Assembly: GCF_005502935.1 (NCBI RefSeq)
Contig: NZ_SCMP01000004.1
Location: 186,001 to 250,000 of the forward strand
DNA length: 64,000 nt
From: Pseudomonas sp. 2FG
Lineage (GTDB): Bacteria > Pseudomonadota > Gammaproteobacteria > Pseudomonadales > Pseudomonadaceae
Direction of reading: 5' to 3'
In this document: positions 8,985 through 19,840 of the stretch, piece after piece
Layout: each line of letters begins with the position of its first letter
How positions within the stretch are numbered: the first letter of the stretch is position 1
Notes under the pieces: model-generated
What the model was told of the DNA's origin: nothing
The model's database searches: none
The model's input: only the letters and a program-made list of their open reading frames with translations
Program-made: the position numbers and the translations under genes

Positions 8985-10148
8985 TTACAAATAGAAGGCC
9001 TTCAGCGGCGGAAAGCCGTTGAACTCCACCGCGCTGTAGCTGGTGGTATAGGCCCCGGTGGACAGCCAGTAGAGACGATCGCCGATCGCCAGGTTCAGTG
9101 GCAGGCCGTACTTGTAGTTCTCGTACATGATGTCGGCGCTGTCGCAGGTCGGGCCGGCAATCACCACCTCCTCCATCTCGCCCTTCTTCTCGGTCCAGAT
9201 CGGGAACTTGATCGACTCATCCATGGTTTCGATCAGGCCGGAGAACTTGCCGACATCGACATAGACCCAACGCTCAACGGCGGTGCGCGACTTACGCGCG
9301 ACCAGCACCACTTCACTGACCAGCATGCCGGCGTTGGCGATCAGCGAGCGGCCCGGCTCGAGGATGATTTCCGGCAGCTCATCGCCAAAGTCTTCCTTGA
9401 GGAAGCGGATGATCTCCTCGGCATAGGTTTCCAGGCTGTTGGTCCGGGTGATGTAGTTGGCCGGGAAGCCGCCGCCCATGTTGATCAGCTTGAGCTCGAT
9501 GCCGTCTTCTTCCTTCAGGCGCTCGAAGATCACCTTGACCTTGGCGATGGCCGCGTCCCACACGCTGATGTCGCGCTGCTGCGAGCCGACGTGGAAGGAC
9601 ACGCCGTAGGGCACCAGGCCCAGCTCGCGGGCCAGGATCAGCAGATCCATGGCCATGTCGGTCTGGCAGCCAAACTTGCGCGACAGCGGCCAATCCGCCG
9701 TGGTCGAGCCTTCGGTGAGGATGCGCACATAGACCTTCGAGCCCGGCGCGGCCTTGGCGATGTTGCGCAGGTCGGCTTCCGAGTCGGTGGCGTACATACG
9801 CACGCCCTTCTCGAAGAAGTAGCGGATGTCCCTGGATTTCTTGATGGTGTTGCCGTAGCTGATGCGCTCCGGGCCAACGCCCTGGTTCATCACCTTGTCC
9901 AGCTCGTAGATCGAGGCGATGTCGAAGTTCGAGCCCTTGTCCTTGAGCAGATCGATGATCTCGACGGCCGGGTTGGCCTTCACCGCGTAGTAGACCTTGG
10001 CGAACTCGAAACCGGCGCGCAGGTCGTCGTAGGCCTGGCTGATGATCTGGGTGTCGATCACCACGAAGGGGGTTTCGTGCTGATCGGCGAATGCCTTCAT
10101 TTTCTGGAAGGTTTCACGCGCGTAGTAGTCTTCGACCTGAATCGACAT
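8985..10148 (-). CDS. speC: Ornithine decarboxylase, alanine-racemase fold (type III)
   Basis: A 387-residue PLP-dependent ornithine/diaminopimelate-type decarboxylase that makes putrescine from ornithine. The PLP lysine is in VYYAVKANPA; other active-site motifs are HVGSQQRD, NMGGGFPANY, EPGRSLIANAG (phosphate binding) and GPTCDSADIMYE, whose cysteine and aspartate complete the active site across the dimer. The ATG at 10148 has GGAG seven bases upstream. It is a single-gene unit, with a strong terminator behind it and a 433-base divergent gap to prfC in front. Lysine decarboxylase activity is possible in this fold, but the position matches Pseudomonas speC. Confidence 0.93.
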   Translation of the reverse strand: MSIQVEDYYARETFQKMKAFADQHETPFVVIDTQIISQAYDDLRAGFEFAKVYYAVKANPAVEIIDLLKDKGSNFDIASIYELDKVMNQGVGPERISYGNTIKKSRDIRYFFEKGVRMYATDSEADLRNIAKAAPGSKVYVRILTEGSTTADWPLSRKFGCQTDMAMDLLILARELGLVPYGVSFHVGSQQRDISVWDAAIAKVKVIFERLKEEDGIELKLINMGGGFPANYITRTNSLETYAEEIIRFLKEDFGDELPEIILEPGRSLIANAGMLVSEVVLVARKSRTAVERWVYVDVGKFSGLIETMDESIKFPIWTEKKGEMEEVVIAGPTCDSADIMYENYKYGLPLNLAIGDRLYWLSTGAYTTSYSAVEFNGFPPLKAFYL

Positions 10149-10581
10149 GCTGGGACTCCATCTGGCAAAACAAACAAAAGGTGGTTAAGGGGTGGCTTTC
10201 AGTAGAAAAGCCGCGAACGTCTAATCCGTTTCCCCACTTTGGTTCGCCTACTTCCCAAGGCATGTCGCCGAGGATTACCTGCCCAAAGGGGCCTGCAACC
10301 TCTCGTCGTCAGTACTTGAGCCGCATGGATCGTTTCCAGCATGGACGTTCGGGCGCGAACTTTAGGACCATGGGGAGCTGAGATCAATCAAAAATTGCCG
10401 CGCTGCTACCTCAGTTTGTCGCCTTGGCGATTGGCCGTTTCAGATTCCAAACGAAGCGTCATGGAATGCTGCACAAGCCCCGCGCAACCTGACCGCCGGT
10501 CGGCCGCCGCCGAGGGCGCGCTTGCGTTATAATCGCCGCCTTTTTTGACAGACCGACTATCCGTCGAGGCGTTCCCCTCCT
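10149..10581. other. 433-base divergent intergenic region, speC / prfC
   Basis: No reading frame with family character was found on either strand. A TATAAT lies near the prfC end. I could not identify a convincing speC promoter or a structured leader by eye. Confidence 0.6.
10528..10533 (+). promoter_or_regulatory. Putative -10 element of prfC
   Basis: A consensus TATAAT stands 49 bases before the prfC ATG within GCGTTATAATCGCCGCC. No good -35 hexamer is seen at the right distance. Confidence 0.45.
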
Positions 10582-12165
<1,584 letters not shown>

Positions 12166-12206
12166 AAGCCCAAAGCCCCTCAAGAGCTCAAAGCCCCTCT
12201 CCCCCG

Positions 12207-12232
12207 CCCCTCTCCCGCACGCGGGAGAGGGG
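12207..12232. repeat. CCCCTCTCCCGC hairpin repeat, copy 1
   Basis: CCCCTCTCCCGC pairs perfectly with GCGGGAGAGGGG around AC. It is 42 bases after the prfC stop, and its right arm is followed by TTCTATT, so it can also act as the prfC terminator. Confidence 0.8.
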
Positions 12233-12280
12233 TTCTATTCGTGCGCAATCGATCGTCTGCGCTCGGGCTCTGGCTTTGCT

Positions 12281-12306
12281 CCCCTCTCCCGTTTACGGGA
12301 GAGGGG
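12281..12306. repeat. CCCCTCTCCCG hairpin repeat, copy 2
   Basis: CCCCTCTCCCG and CGGGAGAGGGG form a perfect stem with loop TTTA. The TAA stop codon of the DUF559 gene (12293-12295) lies inside this loop. A further GGGGGAGAGGG tract follows directly. Confidence 0.8.
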
Positions 12307-12661
12307 CCGGGGGAGAGGGTCGCTTCTGCTCCACCCACATCCGAATCCTCTCTAGCACCGCATCCGTTTGTTGCAGCACTTCGTGATTCCAGAAGCGCAG
12401 CACCGTGAAACCCTGCCCCTCCAGCCAGCGATCCCGACGCCGGTCATAATCAGCCTGTGTGGCATGTTGGCCGCCATCGAGTTCGATGATCAACCGGAAC
12501 TCCATGCAGACAAAGTCCACGATGTAAGACCCGAGAGGCTTCTGTCGCTTGAACTTCAACCCCATAAAGCGGTGAGCCCGCAACTGATACCAAAGACATA
12601 ACTCTGCGTCCGTCATGTCCTTGCGCAAATCCTTGGCATACTCAAGAGTCGACATATCCAT
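12293..12661 (-). CDS. DUF559 domain protein, Vsr/restriction-endonuclease-like
   Basis: A 122-residue member of the DUF559 family, which has the endonuclease fold of Vsr-type and other PD-(D/E)XK nucleases. The core is intact: LRAHRFMGLKFKRQKPLGSYIVDFVCMEFRLIIELDGGQH, split here as GSYIVDFVC with the metal-binding aspartate and LIIELDGGQH with the glutamate, then GFTVLRFWNHEVLQ. Start ATG 12661 has GGGAGAG upstream; a second in-frame ATG is at 12655. The last nine or so codons (KRPSPPAPLP) are encoded by the flanking CTCTCCC repeat, and the stop is in the repeat loop. Its biological role is unknown. No methylase or partner gene is adjacent. Confidence 0.85.
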   Translation of the reverse strand: MDMSTLEYAKDLRKDMTDAELCLWYQLRAHRFMGLKFKRQKPLGSYIVDFVCMEFRLIIELDGGQHATQADYDRRRDRWLEGQGFTVLRFWNHEVLQQTDAVLERIRMWVEQKRPSPPAPLP

Positions 12662-12688
12662 TTACTCTCTCCCTTGCCCCACTCTGTG

Positions 12689-12724
12689 CCCCAACCACTG
12701 CGCATGCAGGCGCAGTGGTTGGGG
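12689..12724. repeat. Perfect hairpin upstream of the DUF559 gene
   Basis: CCCCAACCACTGCG (12689-12702) and CGCAGTGGTTGGGG (12711-12724) form a perfect 14-base-pair stem with an eight-base loop. Differs in sequence from the neighbouring CCCTCTCCC repeats. Confidence 0.7.
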
Positions 12725-12753
12725 CGGGGCGAAGCATGCTTTGCCTATTTCCG

Positions 12754-12778
12754 CCTCACCCCGCAAGCGGGAGAGGGG
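12754..12778. repeat. CCCTCTCCC-type hairpin repeat, copy 3 (degenerate)
   Basis: CCTCACCCCGC and GCGGGAGAGGGG form an imperfect stem related to copies 1 and 2. Together the three copies bracket the DUF559 gene between prfC and the tatD-like gene. Confidence 0.6.
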
Positions 12779-12831
12779 TTCACTCGTTCAGCACGGTATA
12801 TCTTGCAACTCCTGCTCGAGAAAAGTAGCCC

Positions 12832-13608
12832 ATGCGCCTGATCGACACCCACACCCACCTGGACTTCCCCGACTTCGCCGCCGACCGCGGTGAGGTGTTG
12901 GCACGCTGTCGTGCCCTGGGGGTGGAGAGACTGGTGGTGATGGGCGTCTACCAGGGCAACTGGCAACGGCTGTGGGAGCTGGTCAAGGCCGAGGCGGGCC
13001 TGTATGCCGCCTTCGGTCTGCACCCGGCCTATCTGGATCGACACCAGCCGGAGCATCTGCACGAGCTGCGGCGCTGGCTGGAACGGCTCGCCGGGCACTC
13101 CAAACTCTGCGCCGTCGGCGAGTTCGGCCTCGACTATTACCTGGAAGCCCTCGACCGCGAGCGCCAGCAAGTGCTGTTCGAGGCGCAGCTGGCACTGGCC
13201 GCCGAGTTTCAGTTGCCGGCCCTGCTGCATGTGCGGCGCAGCCATGCCGTGGTGATCGCGACGCTGAAGCGCTTCAAGCTCAAGCGCGGCGGCATCATCC
13301 ATGCGTTTGCAGGCAGCGCGGAAGAGGCCAAGGAATACCTCAAACTCGGCTTCAAACTGGGCCTCGGCGGGGCGCCGACCTGGCCGCAGGCCCTGCGCCT
13401 GCGCAAGGTGGTCACCGCACTGCCGCTGGAGGCCCTGGTGCTGGAGACCGACGCCCCGGATATGGCCCCGGCCATGCACCCGAACCAGCGCAACAGCCCG
13501 GAATACCTGCCGCAGATCTGCGCGGCGCTGGCCGAGCTGAAGGGCATCAGCCCGGACGAACTGGCGGCGGCCAGCAGCCGTAACGCCCTCGAACTGTTCG
13601 GCTGGTAG
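12832..13608 (+). CDS. TatD family metal-dependent hydrolase
   Basis: A 258-residue TIM-barrel amidohydrolase of the TatD type (Mg-dependent deoxyribonuclease family, including YcfH and YjjV). Metal ligands are visible in LIDTHTHLDF at the N-terminus, AVGEFGLDYY (glutamate), LLHVRRSHAV (histidine), GGIIHAFAGS (histidine) and LVLETDAPDM (aspartate). The DAPDMAP loop resembles the E. coli YjjV branch more than TatD itself, so I give no symbol. The ATG at 12832 has no strong Shine-Dalgarno. Downstream, 91 bases separate it from the ROK kinase, so a shared transcript is possible. Exact substrate is unknown. Confidence 0.9.
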   Translation: MRLIDTHTHLDFPDFAADRGEVLARCRALGVERLVVMGVYQGNWQRLWELVKAEAGLYAAFGLHPAYLDRHQPEHLHELRRWLERLAGHSKLCAVGEFGLDYYLEALDRERQQVLFEAQLALAAEFQLPALLHVRRSHAVVIATLKRFKLKRGGIIHAFAGSAEEAKEYLKLGFKLGLGGAPTWPQALRLRKVVTALPLEALVLETDAPDMAPAMHPNQRNSPEYLPQICAALAELKGISPDELAAASSRNALELFGW

Positions 13609-13699
13609 GCTCAAGCGGAGCACGATCGCAAAAACCGCTCCGAGCGCGGCGCCCTGCATACTCGATATCGACCCAATCCTGCGTAACTCAAGGTTAAGA

Positions 13700-14590
13700 A
13701 TGCGTCCATCACTGCGGTTCGGCATCGATCTGGGTGGCACCAAGATCGAAATTGTCGCCCTGAAAAATAACCAGCCAGTCCACCGTCGCCGGCTACCCAC
13801 CCCGCAAGGCGACTACGCCGCCACCCTGGCGACTATTGCTGCGCTGGTGGCGCAGGCCGAGCGTGAACTGGGCGCCAGCGGCAGCCTTGGGGTCGGCATT
13901 CCGGGGACTCGCTCACCGGATCACGGGCGGATCAAGAACGCCAACTCGATCTGCCTGATCGACCAGGATCTGCAAGGCGACCTCGAGCGTTTGCTGCAAC
14001 GCCCGGTGCGCCTGGCCAACGACGCCGACTGCTTCGCCCTCTCGGAGGCCAGCGACGGCGCCGGCGCAGGGGCGGCAACGGTATTCGGGGTCATCCTGGG
14101 CACCGGGGTCGGCGGCGGCGTGGTGGTTAATGGCCGCCTACTCAGCGGGCCGAACGCGATTGCTGGCGAATGGGGACACAACCCGCTGCCCTGGCACCGC
14201 CCCGAAGACGGCCCGGCCCGCCGCTGTTATTGCGGGCTGGAGGACTGCATCGAGACCTTCTTGTCCGGCCCCGGCTGGGCGGCCCGCAGCGGCCTGGCGC
14301 TGGACGCCGCAGCCTTGGCGCTGGCGGCCACGCGCGCCGACGCCGCCGCCCAGCAGGCGCTCGAACGCTATTGCGACCAGTTGGCGCGCGGACTGGCCGC
14401 GGTCATCAACCTGCTCGACCCCCACGTGATAGTGCTGGGTGGCGGCCTGTCGAATATCGCCGCGCTGTATGAACAGGTGCCACGGCTATTGCCGCGCTAC
14501 GTGTTTTCCGATCGGGTCAACACCCGCCTGCTGCCCGCCCAGCACGGCGACTCCAGCGGAGTCCGCGGCGCGGCCTGGTTGTGGAAGTGA
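13700..14590 (+). CDS. ROK family sugar kinase (fructokinase/NAGK-like)
   Basis: A 296-residue ROK kinase. The ATP-binding phosphate motif FGIDLGGTKIE is at residues 7-17, the catalytic aspartate in LANDADCFALSEA, and the zinc-binding signature in CYCGLEDCIETFLSGPG. GTGVGGGVVVNG and VIVLGGGLSN complete the nucleotide fold. The arrangement is closest to E. coli Mak (manno(fructo)kinase), but ROK substrate choice cannot be read safely. It phosphorylates a hexose in the cytoplasm. AAGG lies nine bases before the ATG. No sugar transporter or regulator is adjacent. Confidence 0.88.
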   Translation: MRPSLRFGIDLGGTKIEIVALKNNQPVHRRRLPTPQGDYAATLATIAALVAQAERELGASGSLGVGIPGTRSPDHGRIKNANSICLIDQDLQGDLERLLQRPVRLANDADCFALSEASDGAGAGAATVFGVILGTGVGGGVVVNGRLLSGPNAIAGEWGHNPLPWHRPEDGPARRCYCGLEDCIETFLSGPGWAARSGLALDAAALALAATRADAAAQQALERYCDQLARGLAAVINLLDPHVIVLGGGLSNIAALYEQVPRLLPRYVFSDRVNTRLLPAQHGDSSGVRGAAWLWK

Positions 14591-14606
14591 AGCTTTCGCG
14601 CTCGCC

Positions 14607-14638
14607 GTAGGCTGGGTAGAGCGCAGCGAAACCCAGCT
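14607..14638. repeat. Dispersed inverted repeat (GTAGGCTGGGT type)
   Basis: GGCTGGGT and ACCCAGC pair around AGAGCGCAGCGAA. It lies between the convergent ROK kinase and ampE, and belongs with the similar hairpins at 39160 and 19687. Confidence 0.6.
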
Positions 14639-14676
14639 TGAGTGCAGCCACGTAGCTCAGATGCAAGCCGGGCTAC

Positions 14677-15513
14677 TCAGAGCAACAGCGTCCACACCGC
14701 CAGGCCGGCGTACCAGAGCACCGCGGCGCGCACCAGCAACTGCCAGAGCCCGTCCAGGCTAGCGACGCCGGCCTCACCCAAAACCGGCTCGGACACCTCC
14801 GCCGCCGCGCGCCCGGCATGCACCACCAGCTGCGCGGCGGAAACATCCCAGTTCAGCAGCTCATGCAGCAACACTCGGCTGACCGCGACGAAGTTGCCCA
14901 CCAACGCGAAACTCCCCGCCAGCAGCCGCACCGGCAGCCAGTCGAAGGCGTGCCGCCACTGCACCGCGCGCTCGCGCACGATCGGCTGCTGGGCATGCTC
15001 GGTCATCAACGCCAGGAGCCGATAGGCCAACGCCGCCACCGGCCCGAGCAAGGCGTACCAGAAGATCACCGCGAAGAAGCTCTGATAGGCCTGCCAGAGC
15101 AGATAGCTCTGCACCTGCTGTAGCAGGGCGCCCTCTTCCTCGGCCTGGAGCGCCAGATCGCGGCGAGCGACCAGATAGGCCGCCTCCGCATCGCCGCGCC
15201 GCCAACTGTCGCGGAAGGGGCCGAGCGCCGCCAGCGGATCGCCGCGCCCCAGGCTATAGATCAGCACCAGCAGATGCACGGGCAAGGCCAGCCAGCCATA
15301 AGCCAATGGTTCGAGCAGGGTCAGCAGCAGGGCCAGCGCCACCAGCGGCAGCAGCACCAGCAGCAGCACCGCCAGCCAGGGGCTCTCGATGAAGTCCGCC
15401 TGCCGCTCGACCCACGCCAGCAGACGCAGCCAGGGACCATCCTGCTGGATCCTGGCTCGCCAGGCCGAGAACTTCTCCACCCACAGCACCAACAGCAGCA
15501 CCAGAAAGCTCAT
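14677..15513 (-). CDS. ampE: AmpE-like inner membrane protein (regulatory signalling modulator family)
   Basis: A 278-residue polytopic membrane protein. Hydrophobic segments are seen near residues 2-12, 45-70, 72-90, 140-165 (FFAVIFWYALLGPVAALAYRLLAL), 190-210 and 262-277. It follows ampD by 12 bases in the usual ampD-ampE operon. AmpE is reported as a membrane component of the AmpD/AmpR beta-lactamase induction pathway, but its molecular activity is not settled. ATG 15513 has a perfect AAGGAGG. No ampC or ampR is nearby. Confidence 0.92.
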   Translation of the reverse strand: MSFLVLLLVLWVEKFSAWRARIQQDGPWLRLLAWVERQADFIESPWLAVLLLVLLPLVALALLLTLLEPLAYGWLALPVHLLVLIYSLGRGDPLAALGPFRDSWRRGDAEAAYLVARRDLALQAEEEGALLQQVQSYLLWQAYQSFFAVIFWYALLGPVAALAYRLLALMTEHAQQPIVRERAVQWRHAFDWLPVRLLAGSFALVGNFVAVSRVLLHELLNWDVSAAQLVVHAGRAAAEVSEPVLGEAGVASLDGLWQLLVRAAVLWYAGLAVWTLLL

Positions 15514-15525
15514 TGCCCATCCTCC

Positions 15526-16074
15526 TTAATCTGTTAACGCCGCCCGCAGACGCAGCCAATCGAAAGCGGGCCCCGGATCGGTTTTGCGCCCCGGCGCAAT
15601 ATCGCTGTGGCCACAGATACGCTCCAAGGTGATCGCCGGATAAGCGTTCCGCAACACCCGGCTCAACTCCACCAGCGCCGCATATTGCGCCTCAGTGAAA
15701 GGCAACTCGTCTGTCCCCTCCAACTCGATCCCGAGCGAGAAGTCATTGCAGTTCTCCCGCCCCTCGAACCGAGAAATCCCGGCATGCCAGGCACGCTCCA
15801 GGCAGGAGACAAACTGGGTCACCGCGCCGTCACGCTCAATCAGAAAATGCGCCGACACCTGGAGCGCCGCAATTCCAGCGAAGTACGAGTGCTCATCCGC
15901 CGTCAGCCGATTTTGAAACAACTCTTGCACCTTGCCGGTGCCGAATTGGCCTGGCGGCAGGCTGATGTTATGAATCACCAGCAGGGAAATTTCCCCCTGA
16001 GGGCGATCATTGCAATTGGGCGAGGGGCAGCGGCGCACCCCCTCACACCAAGCATTTGAACTATCCAACTGCAT
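15526..16074 (-). CDS. ampD: 1,6-anhydro-N-acetylmuramyl-L-alanine amidase AmpD
   Basis: A 182-residue cytoplasmic zinc amidase (amidase_2 fold) that removes the stem peptide from anhydromuramyl-peptides during cell-wall recycling. Loss of AmpD raises AmpC beta-lactamase in species with ampR-ampC. Zinc ligands are recognisable in LLVIHNISLP, ICGHSDIAP and the aspartate of GRKTDPGP; SAHFLIERDG and WHAGIS are substrate-pocket motifs. It lacks a signal peptide, as expected for AmpD rather than AmpDh2 or AmpDh3. It is the first gene of ampDE. Confidence 0.96.
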   Translation of the reverse strand: MQLDSSNAWCEGVRRCPSPNCNDRPQGEISLLVIHNISLPPGQFGTGKVQELFQNRLTADEHSYFAGIAALQVSAHFLIERDGAVTQFVSCLERAWHAGISRFEGRENCNDFSLGIELEGTDELPFTEAQYAALVELSRVLRNAYPAITLERICGHSDIAPGRKTDPGPAFDWLRLRAALTD

Positions 16075-16135
16075 AGCGGCTCCTTAGCTGCCAACCACTC
16101 TAGAACAGGCCGACGACAGGGCCAAGCGCCGCAAA

Positions 16136-16168
16136 CAACAACGCCCGACAGGATGCCGGGCGTTGTTG
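16136..16168 (-). terminator. Terminator hairpin after the DUF1631 gene
   Basis: CAACAACGCCCG and CGGGCGTTGTTG form a perfect 12-base-pair stem in the gap between the DUF1631 stop and ampD. A U-tract is weak, so it may end transcription inefficiently. Confidence 0.65.
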
Positions 16169-16183
16169 ATGGCTAACCGTGAA

Positions 16184-18514
16184 TCAACTGTGTTTCAGAC
16201 GGCGCAGATTGCCAATCACCGACTCCAGAGCACGGTCGAACAACAACGCATCATCGAGCAGGCGGATAGCGCTGCGGCGAAACTCTACGGCCAGGCCCAT
16301 GCGGGTCTTTTCCAAGACCTTCATGCCGGTACGGTTGACGAAGATGTACTTGCCCGTGGGCTTGATCACCGCCGCCAGCTTGCAACGCAGCTTATGCTCC
16401 TCATCCTCCTGGAGTTCCACCCAACTGCCGACGCGCAGGTTGTCCACCTGTAGCAGCGCCTCATCGTCGTCGGCCAGGCTGGCCTCCGGCTCCGGCAGCC
16501 GGCTTTCGCCCGGCGCAGCCAGGACAATTTCTTCAATCACCTCGACCATCGCCGGCTCATCAACCTGCTCAGCCAGATCCGCCGGCGACAGTTCCAGCAG
16601 CGGCAACTCATTCGCCAATACCTCAGCAGCCCCGGCAACAGCCACCTGCTCAGTAGCCGGCCGCTCAATCACCGACAATTCGGCTTCTGGCAGCTGCCGC
16701 TTGAAGCGTTGGAAGGCCTGAACATGCAGGGCCTCCAACTGGCTGAAAAACGCGCTGGTGGAGAATGGATCGAAAGCGGCGCTGGCCATCCCTTCACGTA
16801 ATGCCTTGAGCAGTCCCGGCACCAACTCCAGCAAGCGCAGGCGCGCCTCCGGATCTTCGTGCGGCGCAACGCTCCAGACCAAGTCATCCATGGTCGCCAA
16901 GGCCGCCAGCCACTCTGGCGAGCCAACGCCGTGCTTGAGGCACGTCAGCATCAGCACCTTGCTCCAGGCCTCTTGCAGCAAGCGCACCACCACCTCCGGC
17001 AGAGTCCGGCCAAGCAGACGCTCATTCAACGCCTGCTCCACCTGCCGGCGTGCCAGTGCGGCCTTGGCACTGCCCTCTTCAGCATCACGAGTGCGCTGCT
17101 CGAGGAGCTCGCTACGGCGGCGCTCATCGCCGGTAAAGGCCAGGAAGTCCGCCAGCAGCTCGGAAAAAATCGCCGGGTCATCGACAAAGTCATTCAGCAG
17201 GCGTTGCACCACCTGCTCGATCTTCTGATACAGGCTGTCACGCTGGGTATTGTCGTGCTCAGCCCAACCCAACGCGGCCGAAGCAATTTCGTTGAGCAGG
17301 CGGCGAGCCGGATGGCTACCGCGACTGAAAAAGGTCTTATCCAACACCGCCACTTTCAGCATCGGGATCTGTAAACGCCCGATCAGCGCTTTCAGCGAGT
17401 CCGACAGCGTGCGGTCATCCAAGATGAACTCGAACAGCATGGAGACCAGATTGATGACGTCCTCATCAACCTCGCCAACCACACGCGCCTTGCCCGCTTT
17501 AACGCTGGCGCGGCTCAGCAGCTGCTCCAACTGCTGACGCAGATCGAGGTCATCCATGGCCGCTGGCGCGGGCGCGCGCTGCTGCAAGTGCGACAGCAAG
17601 CGCAGCAGATCATTGCTGGAAATCGGTAGCGCATCCGCCGGCAGCTCGCGCCGCGGCAAGCCTGTACTGCGAACCTGCGCAAGCAGCTCCTGAAGTACGC
17701 CGAACACCTCCTGCACGCCTTCGGCAGTGTAGCTGCCAGCCTCCGCGGGCAGAGCCGCCCCCTCCTCACGCCCAGAACGCGAGCCCGATGTTGGCACCTG
17801 TCCGGGCTGGCGGCGAGTAGGCGCCGACTTCAGCTCCGGCAGCACACCCGCCGCCACCAACTGCTGGTTGGCCTCGGCGTAGAGTTGATCGAGATCACTC
17901 AGTACATACTTTTCGAATAACTTGAGAATGATCAGCTTGACCTTGATCTCCACTCCCAGACCACTGCAGGCCTCGAGGAAAAAGCCGCACAGCACCACAG
18001 GCCCGAGGGGGGTGGACTTGTTATCGAGCTTTTTGCTGACCACCGCATTCAGGCGAGTGGTCAGGTGGCCTAGCGCGACACCGTCGCGACTCATCACCTT
18101 GACCACCATGGAGTCCAGGGCTACCGACTCCTCCAGCTCATCGTTCTGGATCAGCGCGAGCGTGTCGAAAGACACCGCATCCAACTGCGGCGCTTTGCCA
18201 ATTTCGTATTGATTGAGGGTAGCGAAAGACTCGAAGACTTTTTGCAGGAAGCCACGCTCAATGCTTTTGCGCTTCAAGCGCAAATCACGCATGGCTTCGA
18301 AGAAGGTGTTCTGCTCAGCATTGCTGGTCGCGCGATCGGCCATCTCGAAAAGCGTGTCGTCCGCGTTATCGAACAGCGCTTGCAGCGCCTGCTTGAGCTG
18401 CTGAGCAGCCTTATCGCGGATCTGGATCAGCGCCACGGGCAGCCTTCCCGCCGACGGAGTGGGCGAGTGCTCAGGGGCAACCTTGTTCAGATGCACCACT
18501 TTCGCATCGGTCAT
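16184..18514 (-). CDS. DUF1631 family protein (paralogue A)
   Basis: A 776-residue DUF1631 protein of unknown function, predicted cytosolic: no signal peptide or membrane helix is seen. It is mostly helical and charged. The N-terminal third (LFDNADDTLFEMADRA, QNTFFEAMRDLR, LALIQNDELEESVALDSMV, LDQLYAEANQQLVAAGVLP) aligns by eye with the other DUF1631 gene at 30826. A linker rich in R, G, S and P follows at about 235-265. The C-terminal 90 residues (VGSWVELQEDEEHKLRCKLA, GKYIFVNRTGMKVLEKTRMGL) read like a small beta-barrel of the PilZ kind, without the RxxxR motif. ATG 18514 has GGGAGA upstream. A matching gene precedes nadC in P. aeruginosa (PA4523, from memory). Confidence 0.85.
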   Translation of the reverse strand: MTDAKVVHLNKVAPEHSPTPSAGRLPVALIQIRDKAAQQLKQALQALFDNADDTLFEMADRATSNAEQNTFFEAMRDLRLKRKSIERGFLQKVFESFATLNQYEIGKAPQLDAVSFDTLALIQNDELEESVALDSMVVKVMSRDGVALGHLTTRLNAVVSKKLDNKSTPLGPVVLCGFFLEACSGLGVEIKVKLIILKLFEKYVLSDLDQLYAEANQQLVAAGVLPELKSAPTRRQPGQVPTSGSRSGREEGAALPAEAGSYTAEGVQEVFGVLQELLAQVRSTGLPRRELPADALPISSNDLLRLLSHLQQRAPAPAAMDDLDLRQQLEQLLSRASVKAGKARVVGEVDEDVINLVSMLFEFILDDRTLSDSLKALIGRLQIPMLKVAVLDKTFFSRGSHPARRLLNEIASAALGWAEHDNTQRDSLYQKIEQVVQRLLNDFVDDPAIFSELLADFLAFTGDERRRSELLEQRTRDAEEGSAKAALARRQVEQALNERLLGRTLPEVVVRLLQEAWSKVLMLTCLKHGVGSPEWLAALATMDDLVWSVAPHEDPEARLRLLELVPGLLKALREGMASAAFDPFSTSAFFSQLEALHVQAFQRFKRQLPEAELSVIERPATEQVAVAGAAEVLANELPLLELSPADLAEQVDEPAMVEVIEEIVLAAPGESRLPEPEASLADDDEALLQVDNLRVGSWVELQEDEEHKLRCKLAAVIKPTGKYIFVNRTGMKVLEKTRMGLAVEFRRSAIRLLDDALLFDRALESVIGNLRRLKHS

Positions 18515-18626
18515 TGCAAGTCTCCCGCAGACGGCCCCTCTCGGGCTTATTCGTCTGCACAACGATCAACGGGGCCTCACCCGCAACGTCAAAGGCCTGG
18601 CGCCAATATTAAGCAGACAGAGCGTC

Positions 18627-18653
18627 ATTATAGAGACCAATCCCGACCTTCAA
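18627..18653 (-). promoter_or_regulatory. Putative promoter of the DUF1631 gene
   Basis: On the minus strand TTGAAG (18648-18653) and a consensus TATAAT (18627-18632) are 15 bases apart, about 113 bases upstream of the ATG. The spacing is short, so this is tentative. Confidence 0.4.
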
Positions 18654-18799
18654 GCCGACTTTTCCTCCAAGCATGACCCACGTCACAGATGTACCGCACC
18701 AGCCTCCCAGCGGCCACTCATTCATGACCAACGCACTATCGGCCTCGCAAAAAGACCCAGCCTGCTCTCAATCACGCTGCGCCCGCCGTCGACCCTCCC

Positions 18800-18805
18800 T
18801 ATAAT
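18800..18805 (+). promoter_or_regulatory. Putative -10 element of nadC
   Basis: TATAAT in CCCTATAATCGCCCGATC lies 28 bases before the nadC ATG. A clear -35 was not found. Confidence 0.45.
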
Positions 18806-18817
18806 CGCCCGATCTAG

Positions 18818-19681
<864 letters not shown>

Positions 19682-19686
19682 CGCAT

Positions 19687-19720
19687 AGGGTGGATTAGCC
19701 GCGCAGCGGCGTGATCCACC
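19687..19720. repeat. Dispersed inverted repeat (AGGGTGGATTA type)
   Basis: GGTGGATTA and TGATCCACC pair around the core GCCGCGCAGCGGC, which is itself an inverted repeat and is shared exactly with the element at 3017-3128. Confidence 0.65.
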
Positions 19721-19766
19721 GAACCAAGGGCAAGAGGATTGACGAAAAGCCCGGCAGCCAGAAACC

Positions 19767-19795
19767 ACAAACCCCGCTTCGGGAGCAGGGCTTGT
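19767..19795. terminator. Putative terminator between nadC and the tfpX/Z gene
   Basis: ACAAACCCCGCT and AGCAGGGCTTGT pair with two mismatches around a short loop. A second hairpin, CTTCAGGC/GCCTGAAG, follows at about 19800-19818. They lie between convergent genes and could serve both. Confidence 0.5.
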
Positions 19796-19840
19796 GACGC
19801 TTCAGGCTAGGCCTGAAGACTTTGACAAAGAGGGGTATCG

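Noticed and set aside
12181..12790. Hairpin cluster as a CRISPR array
   Set aside because: The repeats are inverted hairpins with irregular spacing and no unique spacers; no cas genes are nearby.
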